A stretch of DNA of 44,977 nucleotides from Bacteroidota bacterium (GCA_947507965.1 CANNQU010000022.1:1-44977), one strand, 5' to 3'. Numbered from the stretch's first letter, positions 25,257 through 34,550 are shown. Notes: generated by a model not told the origin, from the sequence alone. Numbers and translations: made by a program.

Positions 25257-26225
25257 CTATTTCTTCATGGCATATTGTCTTCCCAAATTCTCTAACATAT
25301 CTTTTGTCATTTTATCGAGGTCGAACTTAGGTTTCCAACCCCAATGCTTTTTCGCCATTTTATCGTCAATGCTATTGGGCCAGCTATCCGCAATGGCCTG
25401 TCGGTAATCGGGAGCATAGGTAATTTTAAATTCGGGGATCAGCTTTTTTATACTCATAGCCACTTCCTTCGGGGTAAAACTCATGCCAGACAAATTATAG
25501 CTGCTTCGTATTTTTATTTTTTCGGAAGGCGCTTCCATGATATCGATCGTCGCTCGTAACGCATCTGGCATATATAACATCGGCAATGCCGTATCTGCCT
25601 TAAGAAAACACTCAAATTTTTTATGCAGCAGTGCTTCATGATAAATGGTAACAGCATAATCGGTGGTGCCACCTCCGGGTGCGCTTTTCCATCCAATCAA
25701 CCCGGGATATCTCAAACTTCTTACATCAACCCCATATCTTTTATTATAATACTCGCTGTAACGCTCACCTGCTAACTTCGTAATGCCATAAACCGTATTC
25801 GGATCCATAACACAGTTTTGAGGGGTGCTTTGCGGGGGTGTATTGGGACCGAAAACAGCGATAGAAGATGGCCAATAAACTTTTCGCAACCCTAAATCTT
25901 TAGCGGCATTCAACACATTAAACAAACCATCCATATTCAACTCCCAAGCGGCTGCAGGATTGCGCTCACCACTTGCACTTAAATAGGCCGCTAAATGATA
26001 AACCTGCGTTATTTTAAGTTCCGTAATTATGGCATATAATTTTTTGGCATCCAACACATTTAGATGTCGGTAAATTCCGGTATCGAACAAATGTTTTACC
26101 TCTTTCTCTTTTCGAATATCGCAAGCAAAAACATGATCCTCTCCATGCACTTTCATCAACTCGAAAGTAAGTTCTGTGCCTAATTGTCCGCAAGCTCCAA
26201 TGACTAATATATTATCTTTTTGCAT
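25257..26225 (-). CDS. tdh: L-threonine 3-dehydrogenase, GalE-like SDR type
   Basis: 322 residues. It oxidises L-threonine to 2-amino-3-ketobutyrate with NAD+, the first step of threonine conversion to glycine and acetyl-CoA. This is the short-chain, metal-free type known from Flavobacterium and animals, not the zinc enzyme. Motifs: GACGQLG (10-16), Ser120/Ser121 (WPSSIAVFG), Tyr146 and Lys150 (VYGITK), and the family signature RYPGLIG (172-178) with PGGGTTDYAV (183-192). It lies 10 bases downstream of the YfhO-like gene, so it is co-transcribed. No kbl (2-amino-3-ketobutyrate CoA ligase) is adjacent. Confidence 0.92.
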   Translation of the reverse strand: MQKDNILVIGACGQLGTELTFELMKVHGEDHVFACDIRKEKEVKHLFDTGIYRHLNVLDAKKLYAIITELKITQVYHLAAYLSASGERNPAAAWELNMDGLFNVLNAAKDLGLRKVYWPSSIAVFGPNTPPQSTPQNCVMDPNTVYGITKLAGERYSEYYNKRYGVDVRSLRYPGLIGWKSAPGGGTTDYAVTIYHEALLHKKFECFLKADTALPMLYMPDALRATIDIMEAPSEKIKIRSSYNLSGMSFTPKEVAMSIKKLIPEFKITYAPDYRQAIADSWPNSIDDKMAKKHWGWKPKFDLDKMTKDMLENLGRQYAMKK

Positions 26226-26235
26226 CCTTTAAAAA

Positions 26236-28764
26236 TTAAACAACTTTATTTTTTCGTCCTTTAAAATACATCACCATACTTCCCAAGAGAAGGGCAAAAA
26301 TAAGATACGACGAAGCCGTGGAGATTCGCTCCCATCGATCATACGTTTTTGCATTTATTTTAAATTCAACCACGTGCTTACCCGCCGGTATTACCGCTCC
26401 ACGTAACACATAATTACATCGAAAATAATTGGCTTTAGAGCCATCAATAAACAGTTCCCAATCGGGCTCATAATACACCTCACTAAATACCGCTATTTGT
26501 GGTGACGATGAATTGCTTTCATATTTCTGGTGATTCGGGTGATACTCTGTTTGCTTTATGAAAGCAGCGGAATCATTAGACTCCTGAAAGGTTTTAAGCT
26601 GGGCTTCAAAGCGTTGATCCACAACACAGGTTAACTCCGTATTTATTCTGTTCAATGCCAGCATTTCCGAATCGGCATTGGCTACGACGTCAACGTTCTT
26701 CACAAACCAACAATGGCCCAAACTATTCCGGTTTTCTATTGGTGCCGCTTCGCTATTGAAAATAATATACTTTGCATCAAGCATATTTAAAATAGGGGTC
26801 TTGCGAAAGATAAATTCCAAGGTGCTATCGATCGATTTAGAACCTTCTAATGCTTTCGTTAAGATTTGAATTTCCGGTTGAATCTGATATTCGATGAGTT
26901 CTTGATAACGTTTTACTTTTGCTCCGTGATATCCACCGATCGAGCGATGATAATAGGATGTAGAGGCATCATTAAACGTTGAAACGGCCAAATTTAATAC
27001 TCGTCCATTCTCACTATTGCTTGCCAGAATTAGCTCATCAGCTTTTGTTTGTGGAAACGAACCGGCAATGTCTTTTCTCTTTCTTTCGAGTTGATCGGCC
27101 CCCAAGTAACGCTTATCAACCATAACCATATCCACCACAATAGCTATTGATATTACCGCTAACACGAGTTCCAATTTTACTCTGTTTTTCATGAAAACAA
27201 ACAAGGCGCCCGCTCCTACCAAAATAAAAAACAGGGAGCGTAAAGCTTCTGCCCTCACGATACCTTCACAGTCCTCGGTTATGGTTTTTTCATATTCTGC
27301 AGGAATTTCTTTCCCGAATACATTCGCATACTTCGATTTCAAAACGTCTTTTTGTTGTTCTTCGTTATAGGTAGTAAAGCTAATGGTAGAGCCTGGAGCC
27401 AACACAAAAATAAAACACAAACCCGCTGATATTCCTACTGCATAATAAAATTTCTTGAGTATGTTTTCTTTTCTTTTTAAGGCATCGAAAAATTCCTTTA
27501 ATCCGAGAAAAGCAAGAAGAGGAACACATACTTGAGCGATAACGAATGCTGTAGTAACCGCTCTGAATTTATTATAATATGGAAAGTGGTCGAACATAAA
27601 ATAATTAAACGACTCAAAGTTACGTCCATACGCTAAGGCAATAGATAACACCGTGGCACCAACCAAAGCCCATTTAATTGGTGACCGTAGTAGAATACAA
27701 CCTAAAATGAAGAGAAAAAATACCAGTGCACCAAAATAAGGTGGTCCTGCCGTAATACGCAAATTGCCCCAATAACCCAATAAATAAGCACTTATTTCTT
27801 TTGCGTTTTTTTCTGATGCGGCGAGCTTATACGTATTACTTGTTTTGTCGAACGGAGCCTGTTCGGCACCGCCGTATAAATTGGGTATGAGCATGGTTAA
27901 CGCTTCAATGCCACTGTAACTATATTCAAAAGTATAGTTTTTATCGAGGCCCGTTTCATTTTGTTCTTCGACGGTCTTATTCAATGTTAATTCACTTTTG
28001 CCTCGAATCGAATACTCGCCATACTCTTTACTCACCATGACACTGCTTAAGCCCGTGGCAGCACCTAACCCAATGGCAACAACCAAGAATATACTTCGAA
28101 TTAAAATGTCCTTATAGTTTTTTTTCATTATGGCCCCAATGATTTCTGCAATATACCAAGCTGCCATAATGAAAAACATATAATAGGTAATTTGAAAGTG
28201 ATTGGCTCCCATTTGAAACGACAAGCCTATAGCCGCAATGGAAGCGCCAACCCATTTATTGCCACGCAGCACCATATTAAACCCGGCCAAAACCAACGGA
28301 ATATACCCGATGGCACTCACCTTCGTTACGTGGCCGGCAGCCGTAAACACCAAATTATTACTAGAGAGTGCAAAAGCTAATGCCCCACCTATAGCCATAT
28401 ATGGATTCACTTTGAACGTGAGTAATAGAATATAAAAGCCTAGCATAAGCACAAAAAGCTGATTGACCGGATAGGGTAGAAATAAATTGTAGAACGAAGC
28501 CAACTTATTATAGACTACATTACCGTAATATGGCATATTAATCAAATACATAGGCATACCACTAAACATACTTTCCGTAAAAAATACGGTGCCGTCTTTA
28601 TTATATTTCGCACTTTCGGCAACGGCCCCTTCATACATTTTGGAATCATGTTGTTTTATTTGTTTATTGCCAGAGGTAATCTCGCTGAAGTAGAAAAAAG
28701 AAACGAGAATAAAACATAAGAAAGCAATGGCGTGCGGTATGATTTTTTTTACGGTTGGGTTCAT
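26236..28764 (-). CDS. YfhO-family polytopic membrane protein
   Basis: 842 residues with about 12-13 membrane segments. The first is at residues ~11-29, a long external loop (NKQIKQHDSKMYEGAV ... SGMPMYLINMPYYGN) follows, and a soluble domain of ~250 residues lies before the final helix. This is the Bacteroidota YfhO layout, a GT-C-like family implicated in adding sugars to surface polymers such as lipoteichoic acid in Firmicutes. The acidic loop residue typical of GT-C is present (QHDSKMY). The acceptor in this organism is unknown. It lies between xth (49 bases upstream) and tdh. Confidence 0.85.
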   Translation of the reverse strand: MNPTVKKIIPHAIAFLCFILVSFFYFSEITSGNKQIKQHDSKMYEGAVAESAKYNKDGTVFFTESMFSGMPMYLINMPYYGNVVYNKLASFYNLFLPYPVNQLFVLMLGFYILLLTFKVNPYMAIGGALAFALSSNNLVFTAAGHVTKVSAIGYIPLVLAGFNMVLRGNKWVGASIAAIGLSFQMGANHFQITYYMFFIMAAWYIAEIIGAIMKKNYKDILIRSIFLVVAIGLGAATGLSSVMVSKEYGEYSIRGKSELTLNKTVEEQNETGLDKNYTFEYSYSGIEALTMLIPNLYGGAEQAPFDKTSNTYKLAASEKNAKEISAYLLGYWGNLRITAGPPYFGALVFFLFILGCILLRSPIKWALVGATVLSIALAYGRNFESFNYFMFDHFPYYNKFRAVTTAFVIAQVCVPLLAFLGLKEFFDALKRKENILKKFYYAVGISAGLCFIFVLAPGSTISFTTYNEEQQKDVLKSKYANVFGKEIPAEYEKTITEDCEGIVRAEALRSLFFILVGAGALFVFMKNRVKLELVLAVISIAIVVDMVMVDKRYLGADQLERKRKDIAGSFPQTKADELILASNSENGRVLNLAVSTFNDASTSYYHRSIGGYHGAKVKRYQELIEYQIQPEIQILTKALEGSKSIDSTLEFIFRKTPILNMLDAKYIIFNSEAAPIENRNSLGHCWFVKNVDVVANADSEMLALNRINTELTCVVDQRFEAQLKTFQESNDSAAFIKQTEYHPNHQKYESNSSSPQIAVFSEVYYEPDWELFIDGSKANYFRCNYVLRGAVIPAGKHVVEFKINAKTYDRWERISTASSYLIFALLLGSMVMYFKGRKNKVV

Positions 28765-28813
28765 TATAAAAATTGTATTTGCGGTAAAAATAATTAAAAT
28801 ATAAATACTTTAT

Positions 28814-29584
28814 CTATCCTAGTTTTAGTGATACACTCAATCCACAATGATCGCTATGCACTCCATCGGAATATATCGCTGCTGCTTCCAGGTTCTGCTC
28901 CAGGTTTTTTGACACCATACAGTAATCTATTCGCCAGCCTTTATTATTGCCTCGAGCCCCAGCCCTGAAGGTCCACCAGGTATATTGATGAGGTTCTTGA
29001 TGAAAGTGTCGAAACGAATCGATGAATCCACTCTCTAAAAATTTACCCAACCATTCGCGTTCTTCGGGTAAAAAACCACTGTTTTTTGCATTCCCCTTCG
29101 GATCATGGATATCTATCGGATGGTGACAGATATTATAGTCGCCGCAAATAACAAGATTGGGACGACGTTTCTTTAAATGATCAATGTAATGCTGGAAATC
29201 ACTCAACCAGCCCATTTTAAACATTTGTCTCATGTCGCCACTGCTGCCACTTGGGTGATATACACTCATTACGCTAACGGCTGCGAAATCGACACGCAAA
29301 ACACGCCCTTCATAATCATAGATATCTTTACCACAGCCGATTTCAACATGATCGGGTTTTATTTTGCTAAAAATAGCAACCCCGCTGTAACCTTTTTTTT
29401 GAGCACTATGAAAATAACAATACGGAAAACCTGCCTCTGCAAAGAGTGATACGTCTAACTGGTCGACGTTTGCTTTTATCTCCTGCAAACAAACCACATC
29501 CGCATTTTGATTTACCAGCCAACCTAACCAGTTTTTACTGAGGGCCGAACGGATGCCATTAACATTATAGGATATAACTTTCAT
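28814..29584 (-). CDS. xth: Exodeoxyribonuclease III
   Basis: 256 residues from ATG 29584 (MKVISYNVNGIRSALSKN); an upstream in-frame start at 29623 would add 13 residues. It is an AP endonuclease and 3'-5' exonuclease of base excision repair. Active-site blocks are intact: Asn7/Asn9 (SYNVNG), Glu35 (CLQEIKA), the GDYNICHHPIDI block with catalytic Asp and Asn, RIDYCMVS, and the terminal HSDHCGLSV with the essential Asp-His. It leads a probable three-gene minus-strand unit with the YfhO gene and tdh. It is divergent from ndk. Confidence 0.96.
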   Translation of the reverse strand: MKVISYNVNGIRSALSKNWLGWLVNQNADVVCLQEIKANVDQLDVSLFAEAGFPYCYFHSAQKKGYSGVAIFSKIKPDHVEIGCGKDIYDYEGRVLRVDFAAVSVMSVYHPSGSSGDMRQMFKMGWLSDFQHYIDHLKKRRPNLVICGDYNICHHPIDIHDPKGNAKNSGFLPEEREWLGKFLESGFIDSFRHFHQEPHQYTWWTFRAGARGNNKGWRIDYCMVSKNLEQNLEAAAIYSDGVHSDHCGLSVSLKLG

Positions 29585-29695
29585 GATAATAAAACAAGGC
29601 GCAAAATAAGTAAGAATTGACAATTAAAAATAATTATTGACAATTGTTGCCTACCTTCGCGCCTCAAAATTCAATCATTACGTTACATTAACCTT

Positions 29696-30112
29696 ATGAG
29701 CCAAATTACGTTCACCATGTTTAAGCCCGATGCAGTAGTCAACGGGTACGCCGGAAAAATCTTAAATGATATTACCGAAGCAGGCTTTGCCATTATCGCC
29801 TTTAAATACACTAAATTATCACCAGAGATGGCAGGTAAGTTTTATGCAGTGCATCAAGAAAGAGGATTCTATAACGATCTGGTATCGTATATGAGTTCCG
29901 GGCCAATTTATGTAGCCATCTTACAGAAAGTGAATGCTGTGGCTGATTTCAGAACGCTCATCGGAGCAACTGATCCGAGTAAAGCAGAAGCAGGAACCAT
30001 TCGAGCCAAATATGCGAAGAGTATTGAAGCGAATGCGGTTCATGGAAGCGATAGCGACGAGAACGCCAACATTGAAGCCAATTTCTTTTTTACACAATTT
30101 GAGCGTTTCTAG
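29696..30112 (+). CDS. ndk: Nucleoside diphosphate kinase
   Basis: 138 residues, normal length. It balances NTP pools by moving the gamma phosphate through a phospho-His. Catalytic His116 is in [12 protein letters not shown], the phosphate-binding Lys10 in TMFKPDA, and the Gly/Tyr residues of the family are present. A near-consensus -7 (TACCTTCG, 29652-29659) precedes it and a strong terminator follows, so it is monocistronic. Confidence 0.97.
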   Translation: MSQITFTMFKPDAVVNGYAGKILNDITEAGFAIIAFKYTKLSPEMAGKFYAVHQERGFYNDLVSYMSSGPIYVAILQKVNAVADFRTLIGATDPSKAEAGTIRAKYAKSIEANAVHGSDSDENANIEANFFFTQFERF

Positions 30113-30140
30113 TTTTCTCCTATAAATACCCACTACTTAA

Positions 30141-30163
30141 CCCTGGCCTTCCAGGGTTTTTTT
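30141..30163 (+). terminator. Intrinsic terminator of ndk
   Basis: A CCCTGG (30141-30146), CCTT loop, CCAGGG (30151-30156) hairpin is followed by seven T residues. The next gene's -7 element begins in the T-tract, so terminator and promoter abut. Confidence 0.9.
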
Positions 30164-30170
30164 ATTTTTG
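30163..30170 (+). promoter_or_regulatory. -7 promoter element of the DUF2851 operon
   Basis: TATTTTTG, a perfect TAnnTTTG, 12 bases before the ATG at 30183. It starts within the T-run of the ndk terminator. Confidence 0.6.
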
Positions 30171-30182
30171 CACTTCACCATC

Positions 30183-30770
30183 ATGAACAAAAATAAGATG
30201 ATTGGAATCGTTGCAGCCATTGCTGGATTAATTCTTACTGCCTTTTTATTATATGGAGCCCTCCAATTTTATCGCACCATTACAGCAATAACCCGAGGTA
30301 ATCCTTCCATTATAGCTTCGCACGATACGTTGCATTTAGTATCCGATAATGATACTTTAATGGAGGTTAACGCTTCATTAAACCAACAGATATCTGAAAA
30401 ACTAATGAATTCGACCGCCCGTGATAAAATTGAAAAACAATTTCTTCTCCATCGTTCTATTACCGAATTCACGCTTAAAATGGATTCTTTACAACAGTTC
30501 AATATAACGCTAGAGAAAAGTTTATATGCCCTAAAAAATGCGGTAAACATATTCAATATGGGTTGCCGTTCCTCCTTATTTAATACCCAAGATGTTGATG
30601 AGATTACGCTGTTGCAAACTTTTATTATTACCGATGAAAATAAACTAAATAGTACTATTTTTGAATGTTTCTCTAAAAAAGAAAAACAATGTTTCGATGC
30701 AATAAAACATCAAGCCTTGTATTTAGAATCAATTATCTTAGAAAAAAACCTTTATCAATTAAAACAATGA
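30183..30770 (+). CDS. Small membrane-anchored protein, unknown function
   Basis: About 195 residues from ATG 30183 (MNKNKMIGIVAAIAG). One N-terminal membrane helix (about 6-26) is followed by helical, Gln/Asn/Leu-rich sequence. The pattern (SITEFTLKMDSLQQFNITLE; FECFSKKEKQCFDAIKHQAL, written as patterns) suggests a coiled bundle. Three cysteines occur late. I recognise no family. The stop codon overlaps the start of the DUF2851 gene (ATGA at 30767-30770), so translation is coupled. Confidence 0.65.
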   Translation: MNKNKMIGIVAAIAGLILTAFLLYGALQFYRTITAITRGNPSIIASHDTLHLVSDNDTLMEVNASLNQQISEKLMNSTARDKIEKQFLLHRSITEFTLKMDSLQQFNITLEKSLYALKNAVNIFNMGCRSSLFNTQDVDEITLLQTFIITDENKLNSTIFECFSKKEKQCFDAIKHQALYLESIILEKNLYQLKQ

Positions 30771-32044
30771 ATGAAAATTTGCTTCATTACGTATGGAAGT
30801 ACCGACTCTTTAGCAACCACCATTTAACAACTACTCAGGGCGAAACAATAGAAATACTAAGCGTTGGGGAACACAACCCCAACGCCGGACCCGACTTTTT
30901 TAACGCACGGATCCGATGTGATAAAACGATTCTAGCCGGAAACATTGAAGTACACACTCGTTCGAGTGATTGGAGAAAACATCATCATCAAAAGGATAAA
31001 ACCTATCAAAATATTATTCTTCATGTTGTTTATGAAGATGATGAACCCATCCTTAGCACGAACCATGAGGCCCTATTAACATTGGTGTTGAAACATCGCA
31101 TCCCCATGATTGTACTCGAAAGGTATGATGACTTACAACAGCTTCAACCTTTTATTCCTTGCCATCAGCATTGGAACACGGTGGATGAGTTTACCAAGGA
31201 TCGCTGGTTGCAACGAATGGTTATTGAACGGCTCGAAACAAAATGCAATACACTCGAGTTACGGCTACTTGAAACCAAGAATCATTGGGAGGAAGCCTTT
31301 TATATTACCCTCGCTCATAATTTTGGTTTTAAGCTCAATGCGATACCTTTTGAACTGACAGCCAGGCAGATACCGTTAACGATCTTTGCAAAAAATAAAA
31401 CGAATCTCTTCCAAATTGAAGCCATTATATTTGGAGTGGCCGGGTTTCTAAATGACGACAGAATTAGTGAAAAATACTACCTCGATTTAAGAAAAGAGTA
31501 TGAATATCAAAAACAAAAGTATAACTTTAAAGAAATAGACGTTACTTTGTGGAAGTTTTTAAGACTTCGTCCCGCAAATTTTCCGCACGTTCGATTAGCG
31601 CAGTTTGCCAATTTAATTTTCCGCTCAGGGCACCTTTTCAGCAAAATAATTGAATCGGATAATGCCCAACGTATGAGGCAACTTTTTACCTGTAGCGCTA
31701 CCTTATTTTGGGATACGCATTATACTTTTCAAGAGAAAAGCAACAAAAGGAAAAAGCAACTTGGTGACGAAGCCATAAAAATAATTATCATTAATACGGT
31801 CGCACCGTTTTTATTTTTATACGGTAAAACCATGATGCTGCCAAAGTTACAGGATCTTGCTCTGGAGTTGTTGGAGGAGCTTCCGCCAGAAAAAAATTCA
31901 ATTTTAGCCAAGTGGCAAGCATTGAAAACAGAATTAAAAAATGCCGCCCGTTCGCAAGGCTTAATGCATTTAAAAAAACAGTATTGCGATACTAAATTAT
32001 GTCTTCAATGTAGTGTAGGGTTAAAGATTTTAAAAAACGAATAA
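30767..32044 (+). CDS. DUF2851 family protein
   Basis: About 425 residues from ATG 30767; in-frame codons upstream to 30689 overlap the previous gene and are not needed. The DUF2851 signature covers residues ~1-90: LLHYVWKYRLF, GEHNPNAGPDFFNARI, AGNIEVHTRSSDW and NIILHVVYEDDEPI, all cited as patterns. The rest is helical. The C-terminus carries a Cys-x6-Cys-x2-Cys cluster (KQYCDTKLCLQCSVG) that may bind metal. The family is widespread in Bacteroidota and functionally uncharacterised; its N-terminal PD...E-x-H-like residues loosely recall restriction-type nucleases. It is coupled at both ends: ATGA with the upstream gene, and TAA-ATG adjacency with the downstream gene. Confidence 0.85.
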   Translation: MNENLLHYVWKYRLFSNHHLTTTQGETIEILSVGEHNPNAGPDFFNARIRCDKTILAGNIEVHTRSSDWRKHHHQKDKTYQNIILHVVYEDDEPILSTNHEALLTLVLKHRIPMIVLERYDDLQQLQPFIPCHQHWNTVDEFTKDRWLQRMVIERLETKCNTLELRLLETKNHWEEAFYITLAHNFGFKLNAIPFELTARQIPLTIFAKNKTNLFQIEAIIFGVAGFLNDDRISEKYYLDLRKEYEYQKQKYNFKEIDVTLWKFLRLRPANFPHVRLAQFANLIFRSGHLFSKIIESDNAQRMRQLFTCSATLFWDTHYTFQEKSNKRKKQLGDEAIKIIIINTVAPFLFLYGKTMMLPKLQDLALELLEELPPEKNSILAKWQALKTELKNAARSQGLMHLKKQYCDTKLCLQCSVGLKILKNE

Positions 32045-32851
32045 ATGGAATTTACTGATCAATTGAACCGGAAGATTAATTTGGAGAGCACCCCAAAACG
32101 TATTGTGAGCATCGTGCCTTCACAAACGGAGCTATTGCATCATCTAGGGCTGGATATGGAAGTTATTGCCACCACAAAATTCTGTGTGCATCCTCAGAGT
32201 TGGTTTCGAAATAAAACACGAATAGGGGGGACGAAGAACTTAAACATTGACAAAATTGTTGAGCTGCGACCTGATTTGATCTTAGCAAACAAAGAAGAAA
32301 ATGAGCAGGTTCAACTCGACGCGTTATGCAAAACGACACCTGTTTGGATTAGTGATATTCATAACCTTAGTGAAGCATTACAAATGATTGAATCGGTTGG
32401 CGTGCTGATCAATAAAAAAACGAACGCATCTAAATTAATCGGAGAAATAAAAGCCGCTTTCGAAAAACTTAAACTTTCAATAGGGCCTAATCAATCCAAG
32501 ACGGTGCTTTATCTCATCTGGCATAATCCATACATGACCATTGGATCTGACACTTTCATCAGTGATATGTTATCTCGTTGTGGACTTACAAATTGTATTC
32601 AACAAACGAGATATCCAAAAATAGCTATTGAAGAAATAAGGGAATTAAACCCGGATTATATCTTCTTAAGCAGTGAGCCCTTTCCGTTTAAACAGAAACA
32701 TATAGAAGAACTTCAAAAAGAATTACCCCTCACCAAAATAGAGATGGTGAACGGAGAAATGTTCAGCTGGTATGGCAACCGAATGAAAATTTCGCCTGTC
32801 TATTTTGCCGAATTGCTAAGCAAATTGAAAGGGGCTCTATCGCTTCCTTAG
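32045..32851 (+). CDS. Helical-backbone metal receptor, BtuF/FepB fold, no signal peptide
   Basis: 268 residues with the PF01497 periplasmic-binding fold for cobalamin, haem or siderophores: RIVSIVPSQTELLHHLGLD at the N-terminus, IGGTKNLNIDKIVELRPDLIL mid-domain, and NPDYIFLSSEPFPF at the start of the second lobe. No signal peptide or lipobox is visible from the ATG at 32045, so it appears cytoplasmic, unlike canonical ABC receptors. No permease or ATPase gene is adjacent. The start directly abuts the DUF2851 stop. It could be a cytoplasmic cofactor-binding relative. Confidence 0.82.
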   Translation: MEFTDQLNRKINLESTPKRIVSIVPSQTELLHHLGLDMEVIATTKFCVHPQSWFRNKTRIGGTKNLNIDKIVELRPDLILANKEENEQVQLDALCKTTPVWISDIHNLSEALQMIESVGVLINKKTNASKLIGEIKAAFEKLKLSIGPNQSKTVLYLIWHNPYMTIGSDTFISDMLSRCGLTNCIQQTRYPKIAIEEIRELNPDYIFLSSEPFPFKQKHIEELQKELPLTKIEMVNGEMFSWYGNRMKISPVYFAELLSKLKGALSLP

Positions 32852-32886
32852 AATACAACTCCGTAACAGGAAATGAAGACGCCTTG

Positions 32887-33597
32887 CTAGACCATTTCAA
32901 TTTTCGCATCGTCAATTCCTGGTATTTGGTTTAATCGTAAAAATATTTTCACCAACGTTACGACATCTTTTTGGCAATAGCGAACAATACGTTCTAAATC
33001 TTTGTCAACCCAATATACCCGCCATACCTGACTTCCATCAATATCGTCTTTAGGCGACGGGATACCTAATATTTGAGCCAATAGATTTAGTGATGTAAAA
33101 CTTTTATAGTCGCCAAAACGCCACATCTCCATCGTATCCATAAAAGAGGTCTCCCATGGTTTTTTACCCGTAATATTTAAAATCATCGGTATCGGAAGAT
33201 CGTTAATTATCATCCTCCGGCAGAGATATGGAAAATCAAATTCTTTGCCATTATGCGCGCATAATGAATGCTCAGAAGTATTGAAAAATTTAGAGAGAAG
33301 ATCAGAAAATTCTTCTAATAATTTTTTTTCATCATCACCATAAAAAGATTTAATCTTCAAATTTCCGGCGGGAGAAATGAAACCACAAGAAACACAGACA
33401 ATCTTGCCAAATTCAGCATAGATGCCCGCTCTTTCATAAATACTCTCTGCCGTTTCTGTGGAGGAATCACGAAGCAAGAATTTTGCCTTGTGTTTCCATA
33501 GGTCTTGAAAAGCGTCATCTAAAAGGGAAAAGTCAGCTCGTTGCGGAGTGGTTTCAATATCTAAAAATAAGATTTTCGAGAGGGTACCTTTATACAT
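32887..33597 (-). CDS. DEDDy 3'-5' exonuclease, PolB-associated type
   Basis: 236 residues of RNase H-like fold. Exonuclease motif I is FLDIET (Asp13, Glu15), motif II AHNGKEFDFPYL (Asp121), and motif III YCQKD (Tyr207, Asp211), giving an intact DEDDy set. It matches the stand-alone 'PolB exo2' class rather than DnaQ. The role is probably DNA or RNA 3'-end trimming; no polymerase domain is fused. It is divergent from a T9SS cargo gene with 62 bases between starts. Confidence 0.88.
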   Translation of the reverse strand: MYKGTLSKILFLDIETTPQRADFSLLDDAFQDLWKHKAKFLLRDSSTETAESIYERAGIYAEFGKIVCVSCGFISPAGNLKIKSFYGDDEKKLLEEFSDLLSKFFNTSEHSLCAHNGKEFDFPYLCRRMIINDLPIPMILNITGKKPWETSFMDTMEMWRFGDYKSFTSLNLLAQILGIPSPKDDIDGSQVWRVYWVDKDLERIVRYCQKDVVTLVKIFLRLNQIPGIDDAKIEMV

Positions 33598-33646
33598 AAG
33601 AGAACTAAGTTTTTTGCAATGTAAGAAGAATCTATCAAATTCTCAA

Positions 33647-33654
33647 TATATTTG
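33647..33654 (+). promoter_or_regulatory. -7 promoter element, possibly leaderless gene
   Basis: TATATTTG, a perfect TAnnTTTG, ends only 5 bases before the ATG at 33660. Transcription would then begin at or next to the start codon. Confidence 0.6.
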
Positions 33655-33659
33655 CTCGA

Positions 33660-34490
33660 ATGAAAAATTGCTTCTTTATTTTACTTTTTTTAAGCTCCCT
33701 TATTGTCAAGGCTCAGGGTCTTTCACCGGGAATGGAGCTTGCAGGGCTTACTTCAAATCAGGCAATTTCTCTAACAGCTAAAAAAGTTAATCCCAATGCT
33801 CCACCCCATATATTCGCTGGTTACGATTTAAATCCAAATTCTGCTTCTGAAAATCTTGTTACAACCCAAGAAAATCAGCCGATGAATAACCCTTTAAAAG
33901 TTTCCGGCAATATTCCAATAGACACCTGTATTTGTACACAAATATTAAAGCGGAAAGACGAGTATGACTCCTTGCCGACACCTAAGGTTCCGGCCACGTT
34001 TAACCTGTATTATAAAAACAACGTTGGATGCAATTTAACCATCACCAGAATTACTTTATTAGAAAAGAATTGTAGAGACGCCTATAATCATGATCTTACG
34101 GTTAGGCCAAAATATAGATGGACGGTTGCCAGTTCAGAGGCATTAGATGACAAGGTATGGTCGGGTCCGGATCGTGATAGTTTAATTGTTCCTGATCAAT
34201 GCAACTGCTTCGCATCTAATGGAATAAATTCGACACTGACAGAACTACTTTTCAATATATATCCAAATCAATTTTCAGAAGAGTTAAATATTACTGCCCT
34301 AAAAGGTCAAACGATGCAATATGTTAAATTGTCAAATATAGTGGGCACCATTATTTATCATGAAAGACTAAACGACAAGGCACATGTTAAAATTAAGACG
34401 AGCCTCTTTCCATCTGGAAGCTATTTAGTATCCATTTATTACCAACAGCAAGGTTTAACGAAAAGCCTTAACTATAAGGTAATTAAATAA
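33660..34490 (+). CDS. T9SS-sorted secreted protein
   Basis: 276 residues with a signal peptide (1-18, ending VKAQ). The middle (about 90-190) is a Cys-rich beta domain (DTCICTQIL, YYKNNVGCNLTITRI, DQCNCFAS). The last ~80 residues are a T9SS type A sorting domain (YPNQFSEELNI, then YVKLSNIVGTIIY, and the terminal SGSYLVSIYYQQ...YKVIK), with Gln replacing the usual second Pro of YPNP. The -7 element is so close that the mRNA may be leaderless. It converges on an SDR gene. The mature function is unknown. Confidence 0.85.
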   Translation: MKNCFFILLFLSSLIVKAQGLSPGMELAGLTSNQAISLTAKKVNPNAPPHIFAGYDLNPNSASENLVTTQENQPMNNPLKVSGNIPIDTCICTQILKRKDEYDSLPTPKVPATFNLYYKNNVGCNLTITRITLLEKNCRDAYNHDLTVRPKYRWTVASSEALDDKVWSGPDRDSLIVPDQCNCFASNGINSTLTELLFNIYPNQFSEELNITALKGQTMQYVKLSNIVGTIIYHERLNDKAHVKIKTSLFPSGSYLVSIYYQQQGLTKSLNYKVIK

Positions 34491-34550
34491 TCATTTCATT
34501 AGATGGCGCGTAATGTAAATTCTGCATGAAGCACTGTTGGATCTGTTTCC

